Origin: Heterostelium multicystogenum
Lineage: Eukaryota > Evosea > Eumycetozoa > Acytosteliales > Acytosteliaceae
Assembly (NCBI GenBank): GCA_003667245.1
Contig: RCNN01000246.1
Span: forward strand, 1 to 64,000
Length of the DNA: 64,000 nucleotides
Direction: 5' to 3'
Part shown: piece by piece, positions 51,401 to 63,859 of the stretch
How the letters are laid out: every line of letters begins with the position of its first letter
Numbering within the stretch: the first letter of the stretch is position 1
Made by a program: the position numbers and the translations under genes
Notes under the pieces: model-generated
Told to the model about the DNA's origin: nothing
The model's database searches: none
Seen by the model: the letters and a program-made list of their open reading frames with translations, nothing else

Positions 51401-54400
51401 GAGGGTGTGTGGAGGCCCACTGGTCACGGAATAGACGGTAGAACTTCTGTATATAGTATTGAGAACGTTGAAATCTGATCTAGTAATCTCGAGGAATGCT
51501 AATTCTCCAGGGAATGATGACTCCATATACTGGTGTTGAGCGGGTGAGAGTGAGCCCATGAATTGGTAGAGATCAGGCCAATTCTCTTTGACCTTCAAGC
51601 TGTATTGAAGGTAGTGGGACATCATCTCATGACGAGTAGCTTCATCTTGTTCATCAAAAAAGTGACAGTGGACCACCTGGATAGTAGGCAGTGAAGTTTG
51701 CTTTCAAGTTGCTCCACTCTCTCAAGTTTTGATAACACTGGAGACGTCCATTTTCCCAAAGCGAAGTTTCGCGAGCTGATGGTGTAGTTTTAAGTTGACC
51801 AGACTCAAGTGCGGCCATTCCATCGTCGTATGCTTTGAGCACACCAACCCAATCATTGGACAGCTCTTGCCTCTAGAGCTCTCTTTGTGTAGGGAAGCTC
51901 ACCCATCTGTCGCTCAAGAAGTCCAAGGACAATATCTTCTTCCTTAAGGGCGTGGTAGAGCTCACGAAGATGGTCCCATGATTCGCTAATTGTAGCTTGA
52001 TTTTGTGTGGATTGCTTTAATGATGACTTGGGGAGAAGAGACTCTATAATGGATTCGATGACAATAATACCCATTGGATGGTTTCTGCTAGCATTGGCAG
52101 ATCGTGCAATGCTGGATGGAGATGGGGTAAGCTCATGATTCTTTTCAACAATCTTGAGAAGTCCCAATATAAGTGCAGAATTGGTGGCATTGGAGTCAAT
52201 TATCTTGTTAATAGATTGCTTGCAACTACTCTTGAATGTAGAGATCTGGTCGCGTGGACAGTGTTGATAGATAGTTGTAAAGAGCAACGAGAAAACTGTA
52301 GTTCCAATATTATGATCCATTTGGCAGAGGGATTGAAGGGGACGTAGAATTTCCTGAAGTTTAATCTGGATGTCTGGCAACTCACCAGAACGATACTTAC
52401 GGAACATGGTTACTTGATTCTCACGTGCTTGTTTGGATCGAGCCATCAGTTCATCACGACCTTTGCTCTTCTTTACGGCCAATCTGGCAAAAGCTGCATT
52501 TCTCTCACCCTCACTTTCTATTGTCCTTCTTTTTGAATCTGTTTCTCATTTCCATCACTCTAGGATCAATATTCGCAGGTACCTTGAATGTACCTTTGTC
52601 ATCTACAGGTTTGGAGTTGACCACCACGCTTGTTTCCTGATGATCCTGATGCCGAGTCTGGTGCTGATCCAACACTGAATGAACCAGAAGACGAGTCTTG
52701 GGAGGCAGTCAGCTGAGACTCAGAGTAGGATCCAGATGGGTAGAATTGACTGAAAGATGATTGGGTCAAGGAGAACATCGGGAGCTGGGTGGCACGCACT
52801 CCAAAATTACCTTCCCCGTCGAAAGTTGCCATTTGGGATGCAGATTCATCGTCGAGTTGTGATGAGCTAAACAAAGGATTCATATTGGAGGTACGATTCT
52901 GCCATGATGAGTCCAAGCTATACTCACGGAAAGTGCACTCTGACAGCGGTTTGTCAAAGAGTAGCTTGGTAAAGTCAGATGAGCGGCTGCATAATTGAAG
53001 AAGTAGACTGCAACTATATCCAAGCCACTGAGACTCTGTTTCCTTCGTATACATCTTCTCAAAGAGCTGCATGAGACGCTGCACAGTTGAAAGTGACAGT
53101 TCTTTGCTAGTGTCCCAGAACTCAAGAAGTTTTCTGTTGACCAGATCAGAGTCGTCCGACAAACCAATCAGTAGAGTAAGCCGGATTTGGTTCTGGTCGA
53201 CCACTTCTCTTTCGAGGTGGTCATGCATCCAAATGAATATTTCATAGTATAGCATTCGACATGTTTCGTTTGGACTAGTGTTAAAGTTGCACTCGAGGAG
53301 CAGGTTGATGATTTGGACTAGTGTTTGGTCGGTCGTACCGGTATTCTTAATAAGCTTGAACAAAATCTTGAGAATGATGATTTGAGTTTGTTCCTCTCTA
53401 GAATGACAAATGTAAGTTAGAATCAAAAGGATATCAGGCTACTCCGACAAGCAGTTGGAGACTACTGGAAAATATATTACTCACCTTATTCGTATTAAGC
53501 TATCGAGATTGGCAGATTTCAGCTTTATGAATAGGTCGGGTATGTCATCTGCAATCCAGTGGATAATATTGAATGCTACCAGTCTGATTTCATTTGAAAG
53601 CTGCGGGAGTATATTAAGTAGTTTCAACTGGAATTGGACAACAAAAGGATTGTGATGCAGACCAATAAAGTATAGGCAATTCAATGCTCTTTGATAGTCG
53701 TTTTGGCTTAAGAATGATGTAATCTATACCCACAGGTTAAGTTGGTTAGTCTGATTGCATATGCAAGCGAGGAATAAATGATGTCCAATTGCTTACCTTG
53801 TCTTTTAATAGCTTATCAAATACGGATTGAATATTATGTTTATGGTGAATTGCAAGATCATACCACAAATCTCCGAAGCAGCATCATAAAGTTCCTTGTA
53901 CTCTGTCAAGCAGTCAATGAGGATTTGATAGAATTTGAATTCAGATATATCACTGCCGTTCTCTTTGTCGTAGGCGGCATATCCATTGCTCAGTAAAATT
54001 GAAAGTTGAATGAGAGCGGTTGTTCTTATCTGTCTTGCTTTGCTCTTAAAGTTTGTCACTGGCGTTGCAAGTGCTTCGACGATATTCTTTTTCTCCGGCA
54101 CAAACAATCCCTTCCATCTCTCAACGAACAGCTTCAGTATATTCAAATTGTTTCTTAGGATCTGTCGGTCTGGACTGTATGAGTTTTGAATCAAGAAATT
54201 CTAGAGTAGCATAACGGGTTAGTAAAGTCACTAAACAGCATGTGCAGTTGATGTGTATTCCACCTACAATGAATTTGGTGATGTTTGACTTTGATAGAGT
54301 ATCGAGTTGTTCTGGTTTTTGGTCGTAGATGTTTGGCCAGCTGAGCAGGAGGACGGCAATGTCACGGATAAAGTAATGAATTCCTTGGCCACCAGTGTTG

Positions 54401-57400
54401 TTTGATATGACATACTCGATGAGTATGGGAGTCCATTGCTTGTGATAGCGATAGAAGTATTGGGGTCTGTTGATTATGACCTTTAGAATGAATATAAGGA
54501 CATTGAGATGCAAGTTGTGGTCATTCTTCACCTTTAGGTACAGCTCATTCATCCACTTTGGCATGTCATTTGGCGATTGGTCAATGGACTCTTTGAAACG
54601 CTCCTGGTAGATATCAATAATCTTCAGCATCGGTTGCATTGATGGATTGCAGTTGATCTTGTCGAGCTCTATTGGAGGTGTATTCATTGAGCTAGCCACA
54701 ATCTTGAGGGTGTTTCCAATTGCGCTTGTATTGGTATTTGAGTTGGCTGAGTCAAGTCCATCTTGTGATAAGCTGCTGTCTTGCAGGTATTGGCTGGAAA
54801 GGTAAATCAAATCACGAGAATGTCCTGCGGCAGAAGTTGCAAGTTGACTTGATATTTGGAAGTTAGTTTCCGGCTCAAAGTTGTACTGTTGCTCGAGATC
54901 GATAATGTTTTCCCAGAGATATTCATTCTTCTCTTTGTTCTCCTTGAAGAAAAATACATGGAAGAATGTCTCCTTGGTCTGTGTGGTAGCGACTACGCTG
55001 GCGAGGGCAGAATACGCTGCGCCGTGGTACTTTACTGCGAGGGCACGGGTCACGTGTTGCTCGTCGGTGGCCAGCTTTTCAGACTTTGCAAGGTGAGCTG
55101 CTTTCATGATAGCTGCAGTCAGTTCCGTTCCCTTGGAGTCGGGTTTGTCGCCAGCGAAGTATGGATTGACATGGTCACGGATGATTGTGGCGGGCAACGA
55201 TTGATAGAATTGCTGGGTCAGTTTGAAGCAGCAAATCTTCTCGACAACAGATGACTTTCTTTCAATTGCAGAGGCAAGGTATTTTGGTGCCAAAGGTTGG
55301 ATGATGGACATGAGAGAAGAGAGATGTTGGGTAAATAGCTGGACGAGGACTTGTTGCTTCATGTGGGCAAGCAATGGTACGCAGAATTTGTCGATAAGGA
55401 TAATCTTGAGCTCATCATGATAGTCATTACTCATAAACATGGCAAAGCAATGTGAAAATACTTCTTTTGCTTGTGAATCATTTGTCCTTAGTATGAATCT
55501 CTCAATGGATTGGTTGATATGGTTTTATGTGGCTATGATCGAGTTCTTTCAATACCTGAAGTAGGGTATCGATAATCATGGGATTACAAGTGATCTCCAG
55601 TGTATTTAAGAATCTTTCAATCGTAGTAATGTATTCGTTGTATCTAAGAAAGTAGGTTGTTGATTAATTAGTCAAGTATAATGGTATATATCTAGAGAAT
55701 ATATTCATACATAGGTGATCCTTTTGTTAAATCCTTGGAGGAAAGAGGGAAATCATATACAACTATTTCATTAAGTTTCTCTTGTATCTAAAGGTTTTAG
55801 AGTTAGTTAGTTAGTTAGTTAGTTCATTGATATATATGTAATGCTGTTGGTGTAGAAATCAGGTTTGTACATACCAAGCTATAGTTAAGATGTTTGGGGA
55901 ATAAAAGTAGATCGGGCAAAAGAATAAGTGCTTTGTTCTTGAATGCTAGTGAGTTCGATCTACTGAGATAGTTGACAAGAAGTTGATAGACAAAGTCATA
56001 TCCTTCTTTAGTTTCAAAGAATGTTGTAGCATCGATATTTATCAGGTTCTTGGTAAACTCAATGATGTTCTCTTTGTCGGTAGATTTGCCAATGTCTTTG
56101 AGTAAATGTGGAGAAATCTTTAACAGGAATGGAATCATCTAAATGTTTGTGATTGTGTTAATAAAGCGTGTACACTGTTGTCAGTTCAATTCAATTTCTC
56201 TTACAATTGATTTCATATCGTTCTTCTTTGCTTGTTTATCGATATTGTTATTGTTGTTGTTGTTGAATTGTACAGTTTGTTTGTAGATACATATGTCGTT
56301 GAGTATGCTATCGATGTGGTTGTTTGACAGGACTATTCTATCGATGAAAAGGCCAGAGAACGTCTCGAAATTGACTGAGACATACTCGATCAGTTCACTG
56401 TGATAGGTCTTATAAAAGTTGGATTGATGCTCCATATGCTTTTGTTGGCGCTTAAGCTCCTCCTCTTGCTGTTTGTCGTTTGGTGTGTCTGAAGATTTCG
56501 CCGACTTGCTATTGAAATAGGACACAGGTGGAAGTAGGTATTCGAGTAGCTTAGCGGGTTGGATATATTGGGTTGAGAGCACATACACGAGTATCTCTTT
56601 GTACACAATGAGATGCGCCGGTGTGATGTTGTCGACATGGCCATAGAGATACTCAAACAGTGTCGAGGTCATGTTGGCCAACGACAGTTTGGCATACTTC
56701 AGCGTGGAGTCGAGTATTCCGTGCTTCTGAAGTATCTTGTATCCATGGATCAGGTTGATCAAACGGTCTGTTCCCTCGGTTGTAATGAGTTCCTCAATCT
56801 CGCCCAGATTGCACCTGTATTGCTCGCTCTTGCTGGTGATCTTCTCGCCAAGGTAGCCAATTAAAGTGTCACGATACTTCTGTCCTTGTCCCACTACTAG
56901 TTGACATACTCTATCGATGATTACATTGAGTGGAAGTTCATTCTCCTGTTGTTTTTGACTTCTTCTTTCGCCGACTTCCCCTCGATATCCAACCATGGAT
57001 GGAGTCAAAATGCAAGCTGCCACGACCCTGAGCAGCTGAACACCACCGGTCTCCATTATTTGGGAATAGCTGTATTTCTCGAGCAACAAAGTGAAGAGTG
57101 CAAATACATGCTCAAGTGTCTGACATTTTAGGGTCATGAAATGGTCTATTTCACGTGGAGTCAGTGCGGCCATGGCAGCATGGTTTTGATCAACAAGGGC
57201 AAATTCATTTAAAAATACATAGAAGGTGTTGGTAAAGATACGTGAACTCTCGGATTGGCTTATGGCCACTGGGTCAGTAAAACCTTCACCAAAGTACCAG
57301 ATATAAACTGCCAGCGAAGCTTGGAGTCTACGCATCCAGAACTCAACTAGCCTATGATTATTTCCATCGAGTTTAGGTGCTGCTGTGGCAGTCTGAGGTG

Positions 57401-60400
57401 GCTCAGCCATTTTTATGAGCGCTGACAATCCTTGCTGTTTGATTTGTTGTTGTATCCACAGGTTGGAACGCTTCTGTCCAGGAAGCAGCACTACGATTCT
57501 CGAAAACAAAGCAATAGCAGTAAATCTAACACGTCTTTCCATTCGTCCAACCTCTCCAAATACCCAGGCAACAAAGTTGCTCAAATCGGGATGCTCTCTA
57601 CGGTGGTTGTTTGTCCTGTTCAGAAGCTCTGAGCGACGCTCTATGACACGCACAATTGCATCAACGACTGACTGCAGCTTTTTCTCCAACCTCAACTTCC
57701 AAGGTGTCACCCTCATCTCCACACAGTCTCATGGACAAGAGTACTTGGTGTGCAATTTCAAAGATGAATATACTGATAAGGTTGTCATCCTCACGCATCA
57801 CACGCACAAGCGATATAAGAGATGAAGCAGCTCCCATTCTTGTCTGAGCAGATGGGTGGGACGCTAGTGAATAAACACGCTTGAGGAGAGACTTGAAGTT
57901 GAAGGCTGATCTACCTTCGTTTGCCGACTTGGTGGTGGGCGCATGCTTGAGTGACCATGAAGCAAATTCTCCGAGTGCATGTGCTCCAAAATCACGGAGT
58001 GCACCGTCTTGACCAACAGCTTCGATGATCGAGTTGAGGAGCGCCATTGTCTCATCGTTTTCAGCTCTAACGTTCTTTGTAAACCAATGCACAAGTTGCA
58101 TGACCAATGGCGAAAATAGCTGTCTTGCCACCACTTCTACGTCCACCGCCAAACGAAGAAGGGCTGGGAATACTTTTCTGTAGAGTCGATGGAAGGATCC
58201 TCCGCTATTAGTTCCGACCATATACAGGAACAATGGAGTGGAGAAGCTCACATGCGACTACTTTGGTTTGACGATGGGTTGAGCGGGTAGCTAAAGTTAC
58301 AATGACTGGTAACACACTGTCCAGGTGTATTGACACTCCTGACAGGTCGCCCAAAGGAATTTGTAGCTGGATTCTCATAACTGCATCCCATGCAACACCA
58401 CTTTCGGTACCTGGCGCCATGAGGTTGACGCTGCCCATCAGGTGGTAGTTTTGTCCACCCAGCTTACCAAGTATTCTAATGACTCTGGTTTGCATCTCCT
58501 CGACCATAGTACGCTGCTGAAGTAGTTTGGGGTCAACAAAATCAATGGATTTTGTATTCATCCTAGGAGCACGCGCCATTGTAAGGGATGAGGTGCCACT
58601 GGAAATATCTTGGTTGGAATGGGTTGGTGGCGGAAGTTGAAATGAGGAAGTAGTCAGAGAGATCTGGAAGAATGGCATAGAGGTGAGCGTCCACCTCCTC
58701 AGGCAACACATTCAGCCAATATTCAATCGCATTCAGACCAACATGTCCAAGTTTTCAAATAAGAAAGTCCAAGTCTAAATGCTGTAGATAACACTGGAAT
58801 CAGCACTGGAATATTGACCAACTGCTTTGGAACTGAGAGAAGCAGCTGAATTACGGATGCCAGTAGCTCATCCTTATACTGAGTCGATGCAGCTTCGACC
58901 TCCTTCAAAAACTTTCCAAATAGTTTATAGCAGTTTCTCTTGTTCTCCAACTCGTCTGCAGTTGAAGACTGTACTTGAGCAGGATCAATATCCATCGCAG
59001 AATCCTGGTCTTCGCTCATCTTTTTCTTCTGGTCAACGAATCCAAAATAGTCTACTTGCTTCGCGACTTTGAGTAAGACACGCAGCAGCTTGTAGAATCC
59101 AGAGATCAAAGGATACTTTCTCGAGCCAATGATGATCTCCTTTCCAAAAATATAGATCCAACGAGTAAGCAGCTTTGTGTGCTGTCTTGGGAGGAACAGC
59201 TTTGAGAATTCCACCAGATTCAAAAACAGCTCAATGTCCTTTGGCGTCGAAGGCTTGAGTGTTTCCTGTTCAATGGAAAATACTCCATCTTGTTTCGCTT
59301 CATCCATTGCAACATCTTCATCTACATCTTGATCTTCATCCTCATCGTCGGCATCTTTAGATTTATTCTTATCGCCGTCGCTCTCCTGCTGCTGCTTCTT
59401 CAATTCCTTCTCTTTCTCTTTGCGTTCTTCTTCCTCCTCCTTGGTCGAGTAACTAAGATCCAATTTACGAATGAAAGTTATCATGGTTTGAACGATTTCA
59501 TTATATATCAATTGTATGATGTCTTCTGATGTGGCGATCAATTGGACTTGGCTCGAATTGCTGTTGTCCTTATCGGATTGCTCAGCTTCCATTTGAATGC
59601 CACGAGAGATGTCTGTTGGCTTTGGGTGCAAGAGATGATACCATACATCCTTGTATACCTCGTACCACGGAGTATCGCCCGTGTTTGAGATGCTGAAGTA
59701 GTGCTTCGTGTGGTTTCGAGAAGGTAATCAGCAAGCCATGTCTAACAATGCGACTCAGCAATGTCTTTAAGAACTCAGGTCGGTGATACAGAGATGACAG
59801 CAATCGATTGATAGCACTATAGTATCGTTCACGCTGAACAGCAAACAAGTATGGGAAAATAATGAAATAGGTAGTGACAACCTGTTCCAAGTGTTCCATG
59901 TACCAATACTCGATATCGTTAATCTCAAACAAAATATTGGAGAATGCATTAATGAAGCTAGATAGATGCATTACTATCTCATCTATATTCTCTAATTTAC
60001 TGTAATATATGTTAGTTTAGACTGTGATAACTATATAAGTATCGTCAAGACTGTTGAATTAACTTACACAACCATGAGTTTCTCTGAGAATTTGAACAGT
60101 GAACCAAGTAGTGACTTCAATTCCCATTCTCCAATGAATGCTTTGACAGGTGCGGCGAATCTACCGCATCCACGGATGGCAATTGATATGTCAAAGGGTG
60201 TGCTGTTGTTGTTCTCAAAGATGGAGTAGAACTTTCGAATGAAATACTTGAATGTAGCTTGGTCGCTCTCCACACTACGGTTGCCAACAGTCAGTTCGTG
60301 TGCTACTTGCTGTAGGAATGCGTCGATTGTGTTGAATGCCAAGTCACGGTTCTTCTTGTTGATGTGTTTGCACCACTCTTCAAGTCGAGCAAAGAACTTC

Positions 60401-61487
60401 TCACTCTGCTCCGTGAGATACTGTTTGAAAAGTGCTGTATGTCGCTGTACAACCATCATAGCTGCACGTGGAATATCGAATCTATGACTAGATGACACTG
60501 GATCCAAACAAATATAAAGATATTGATATAATAATTGTACATTTTTAGATGATGCTGTAGTGTAATGCAAGTAAGGTTAAAGGTTAGTTTCATTGAATCC
60601 ATGCAGCTAGGTTAGCTCGTCAGTTAGCCATTCAGACATTCATACCTGATATGAAATCAGATGAAAAGTTTAGTAATAAACAATTTAAGCCAAGTAGAGT
60701 TGATTTGATGAGATAGGTCTCAGGTGTCTTTGATTTTAACTGGCTTCCAAGTGTCTCCATGTAGATCGATATCAACTGTATACTCTTGTCAAACATTGTT
60801 GCTGTGAAATACTCTGTAAACAATCCAACCGTCTCTAGAAGCTCAGCTTTAACAGTCTGTGAAAGCTTGCCACATGTAAATTGTAAAAGGAATCTAGGGA
60901 TGGGAAGGTTAGACCAAGGTCCCTGGAATGCTGAATACAGCTACTTACAAATCGGCCATCTCTCTGACACCAAAGAGCTCGGGGCTAAGGTTATCGGCTA
61001 GTTTCATGATAAGTATCTTTTGTATGGGTTCAAAGCTGGCTGCCTGCACAGTTGCCGACTGATCACGGCGGAACAGCGAAACACATATATTCTTTATTGG
61101 CACAACATAGTCAGCCACTTGCAATTTGAATGACTTTATAAGCTTTGAAATGAGATTGAGTATGCTCGTCTTCAACTTGACCATATCCTTGGTGTTGATT
61201 AGCACCGACTTCTCGAGGAATCGAAGCAAGTTATGGTCACCGTGAAACAACAGTGAGGCAGTGACACCGATTTCATCCTCGGCCAGCTCTTTCAAGACGA
61301 CGTTGGAGAGCTGGTCAATGAGCATTCCATCTTTGTCAATTGCAGAGAATGTGCTCTTAGTACTTAGAGTAGCTTCAGTTGCCGAACTTCCACTGGAGGA
61401 TCCAGTAGCTGCAGGTGTAGTACTAACAGACTGATGTAGCTGTACAAGATATCCATCGATTCTTTGATAGATACTATCGGCATTCAT
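48456..61487 (-). CDS. dnapkcs: DNA-dependent protein kinase catalytic subunit (DNA-PKcs)
   Basis: A 13-kb gene for the PI3K-related kinase of non-homologous end joining. ATG 61487 ([17 protein letters not shown]) is chosen because the frame further upstream has no ATG. HEAT-type repeats fill the N-terminal half, with family-specific blocks [32 protein letters not shown] and [13 protein letters not shown]. The middle has [16 protein letters not shown] and an SQ/TQ cluster (52690-52870). The kinase follows: [22 protein letters not shown] (about 49590), [10 protein letters not shown] (about 49060-49086), [15 protein letters not shown] (about 49000). The FATC end [15 protein letters not shown] stops at 48456. 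Several short introns (for example near 60000, 60560-60640, 55650-55860 and 53430) and about 20 one-base shifts occur. Catalytic and DFG motifs are intact. Confidence 0.95.
52690..52870 (-). other. SQ/TQ cluster in DNA-PKcs, ABCDE-like
   Basis: Within the DNA-PKcs frame this segment contains SSSQ, SASQ, RATQ, SLTQ, SFSQ, SESQ and TASQ. It directly follows the conserved block [10 protein letters not shown]...PLF. In human DNA-PKcs the ABCDE autophosphorylation sites (T2609 to T2647) lie in the same place, with RATQ and TLTQ among them. Confidence 0.75.
55803..55827. repeat. AGTT tetranucleotide repeat in a DNA-PKcs intron
   Basis: Five to six tandem GTTA units between coding segments of the DNA-PKcs gene, a simple microsatellite in an intron. 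Confidence 0.7.
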
Positions 61488-61746
61488 TTGTTTTGATATA
61501 TCTACTTGAACAACAAAAGACACCAAGTAGAAAACTTGATAAAGTCAAATGTTCAATCCACAAAACTACAAAACTACAAAACTATAAAACTAATAATAAT
61601 AATATTTCTAATTATTATTACTAAAAATGGTAATTAATTAAAACTATTTCACAAAATCAAAGAGCCTCATTTTTGATGAGGATTTAGCCAAAAATATCTA
61701 AACATGTTGGTCAAAAAAACCGCCTAATCTTTTTATTTTTTACTTA

Positions 61747-62483
61747 TTATTTAATTAGGCATTCATGTGGGTCCAGTCTTGGAGTTAGTCTTTTTAACTC
61801 TTCAATTCCATCGCGATGTTTGACCTCCTCTTCTCGACCACGCTCAAGGATGGGCCTGGATGATTGCCACAAGTCAGATCGCTGGCATATGCGCTCGTAT
61901 GCGCGGTTCGTGTCGTCTTCGTTGGACAGCATTACGTTTAGTATAGCACAGTCGTCGCCTTTCATCTCCTCGAGGAGTACCTTTTTCTTTGAGAGGAATC
62001 GCTTGGACGATGGTCCATTCGGTACTCGTGCTCCTTGAGACGCGAGCAGCTCTGTAATGTCACGGATGTGTCGTAAATGATCTATCATGTATTCCTCAAG
62101 CACTTCGATGCTTCTTTCATCTTTCATGTACTCAACAGCAGTCTTGTAAGATTCAACTGCGTCATAGTCATGCTCAACCAACTCTTGCAAGGCACCAACA
62201 AAATCTAGCGATTCGTTCTTTTGCTGAGCAATCATAGTGCCGTAGTAACGCTTTCCAAAATCATTGGGCAGATCACCTACATTTCCAATGGTCAGGCCAT
62301 CTCTTTGCTTGACCTTGGCATCCCTCACCAAACTGCCATCTCCATGTCGGTATCTATTATTCAGCTGACTAATTACAAATCATAAAAGAATAGGTTTTCA
62401 ATTGCTTCGGAGGCAGTGGCTGCTCTCACATGGCACGATTGTTTTGCACAACTATTTAGTACAGATAAAAGTGTTTTATTCAT
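61747..62483 (-). CDS. ferritin-like four-helix protein, bacterial type, possible mitochondrial presequence
   Basis: The main frame is open and intronless from about 62350 to the stop at 61747. The four-helix pattern carries E-x6-Y pairs and His ligands typical of ferritin-like diiron proteins. Helix 1 has ELVEHDYDAVESYK, helix 2 EEYMIDHLRHIRDI, helix 3 MLSNEDDTNRAYERI and helix 4 EEEVKHRDGIEELK. The wording (DYDAVESYK, DHxRHI, GDD, NEDxTNRAYER) matches a bacterial ferritin-like family as I recall it. Upstream, ATG 62483 begins MNKTLLSVLNSCAKQSCHVR, which looks like a mitochondrial presequence, joined by one shift near 62380. Codon use includes CGC, ACG and GAG, unlike neighbours rich in AGA. 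It lies about 260 bases upstream of DNA-PKcs in the same direction. Function unknown; iron handling is inferred. Confidence 0.7.
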
Positions 62484-62506
62484 ATCTATCTATCTATCTA
62501 TCTATT
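62483..62506. repeat. ATCT tetranucleotide repeat at the ferritin-like gene start
   Basis: About five tandem ATCT units immediately upstream of (and touching) the proposed ATG, so length changes would alter the leader. Confidence 0.7.
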
Positions 62507-63081
62507 TTTCTATCTCTATACAATCTATACTATTTATCTTTAGTTTTAATTCATTAGAATTATTCCAGTCAGGAAATAATACTTTTTAAGATTCCTTAAA
62601 ATTTAATTAATGACAAAAACATGGAATCTTAAATTCTAAATTTAGAAATTTGGATGGAAAATTTTCAATATCATTCATTTACTTATGTATGGTATGGGCA
62701 TGTTGCTTATTTCTGACAATGTTAAAATTGAATTACATCCCTTTTTATGATCTGATGTGAGGTGTATGTATTTTTAATTGATAAACAAAGGTCTTTTTAA
62801 TAAAAATCTGTGTTCCATATTGTTTTGGAAAAAATAAAACTGATTATACTCTAAAAGATTTGATTTTAGTGAATTAAAACTGCTGTGGATGATTCATCTT
62901 TTGGCAAAAATACATATCTTAATTAATTAGCAGTTTAAATTCATTATTATTATTAATAGCTGACCAGAATGGAAAGCATGAAGATATCTAAGTACTCGCT
63001 AGATAGATCAATGAAAGCGTATGGAAATCACAACTATTTCTTTGTACAGGTTGGTAGGTAGGTAGGTAGGTAGGTAATAAG
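62507..63081. other. intergenic, with TAGG repeat
   Basis: AT-rich spacer. A TAGG/GGTA repeat of about six units lies at 63053-63076, directly after the RING gene stop. No coding frame. Confidence 0.6.
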
Positions 63082-63480
63082 TTACAGGTAGATCTTTTGT
63101 TTTTTGACAATTTCTATTCGACATGTTGGACATTGTATAAGCTTCTCTGAACAAGTATTGCAACAATTGTAGTGATTGCATGGCGTGAATAAGGTATCTT
63201 TTTGATTTTCTTGACAAACCAAGCACAGGTTTCGTTCTTCAAGTATCTTTGTTATCTCCAATGTTTTCTTAGTCATGGTAGTACTCAAAGCTATTAGTTG
63301 CTCAGTTGACAGTTTTTCTAAATCCTCTTTTGAATGATTCCAAAACATTGAATTATTCTTTTAATCGCTCAATTTGTTTCAAATGTTCCAATTTTTAATT
63401 TCTCAATTTCCTTTTCATTTGAATCAGCTGATTCATCACTAAATATATTAGCTACTGAATATTTAACTAAAATATCATTA
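63082..63480 (-). CDS. RING-finger protein (C3HC4), 5' part unresolved
   Basis: The plain frame gives 88 residues from ATG 63348. A helix (MFWNHSKEDLEKLSTEQLIA) is followed by the RING: CLVCQENQKD, TPCNHYNCCNTC, IQCPTCRIEI, with all eight zinc ligands. Such C-terminal RINGs belong to E3 ubiquitin ligases. Coding-like sequence continues upstream on the same strand (VANIFSDESADSNEKEIEKL and KQIERLKE near 63355-63460) if single bases in A-runs are restored. The real protein is therefore probably longer, with an intron whose acceptor TTTTAG is near 63470. The start is not resolved. It lies head-to-head with a possible plus-strand gene at 63605. Confidence 0.75.
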
Positions 63481-63604
63481 TTAGCATATTAGTATATTAG
63501 TTTATAGTTCTTATTGCTACTCCTTATGAAATATCATTCATTCAATTGAATCTTAGATACTCTTTTTAAATAGATATCCTATCAAATAATAGAATCCTAT
63601 TAAT

Positions 63605-63859
63605 ATGCATAGTTTGATAAGTTTTGATATAACTGATGAAAAACAGATAAATAGAACAACTGATCCGAAAGCATATGTTAATTTCTTTTTATTAAATAAT
63701 AATAGCATTTTATCTAGATGCAATATATGTAGTGTAGATACAAATAAATTAAGGTTTAATCAATTGCTGGAATGGGACAAAAACTTAAACTCAAAAGTTT
63801 CATGGTTTCTATTTTTGTTTTTTAGATTTTTTGTGACTCATGATTTATCTGATTTGTAG
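63605..63859 (+). CDS. hypothetical protein near window edge
   Basis: 84 codons from ATG 63605 with balanced composition: MHSLISFDITDEKQINRTTD, then FFLLNNN, CNICSVDTNKLRFNQLLEWD. The CxxC might belong to a zinc site. After about residue 65 the sequence becomes Phe/Leu-rich and looks like an intron starting GTTTCATGG near 63799. Coding-like text (IPPKFDESNIVCIISLKSKT) resumes at about 63862, so the gene probably continues to or past the edge. I do not recognise the family. Confidence 0.4.
   Translation: MHSLISFDITDEKQINRTTDPKAYVNFFLLNNNSILSRCNICSVDTNKLRFNQLLEWDKNLNSKVSWFLFLFFRFFVTHDLSDL

Noticed and set aside
54856..55254. 132-codon plus-strand frame
   Set aside because: Antisense shadow of conserved DNA-PKcs coding sequence.
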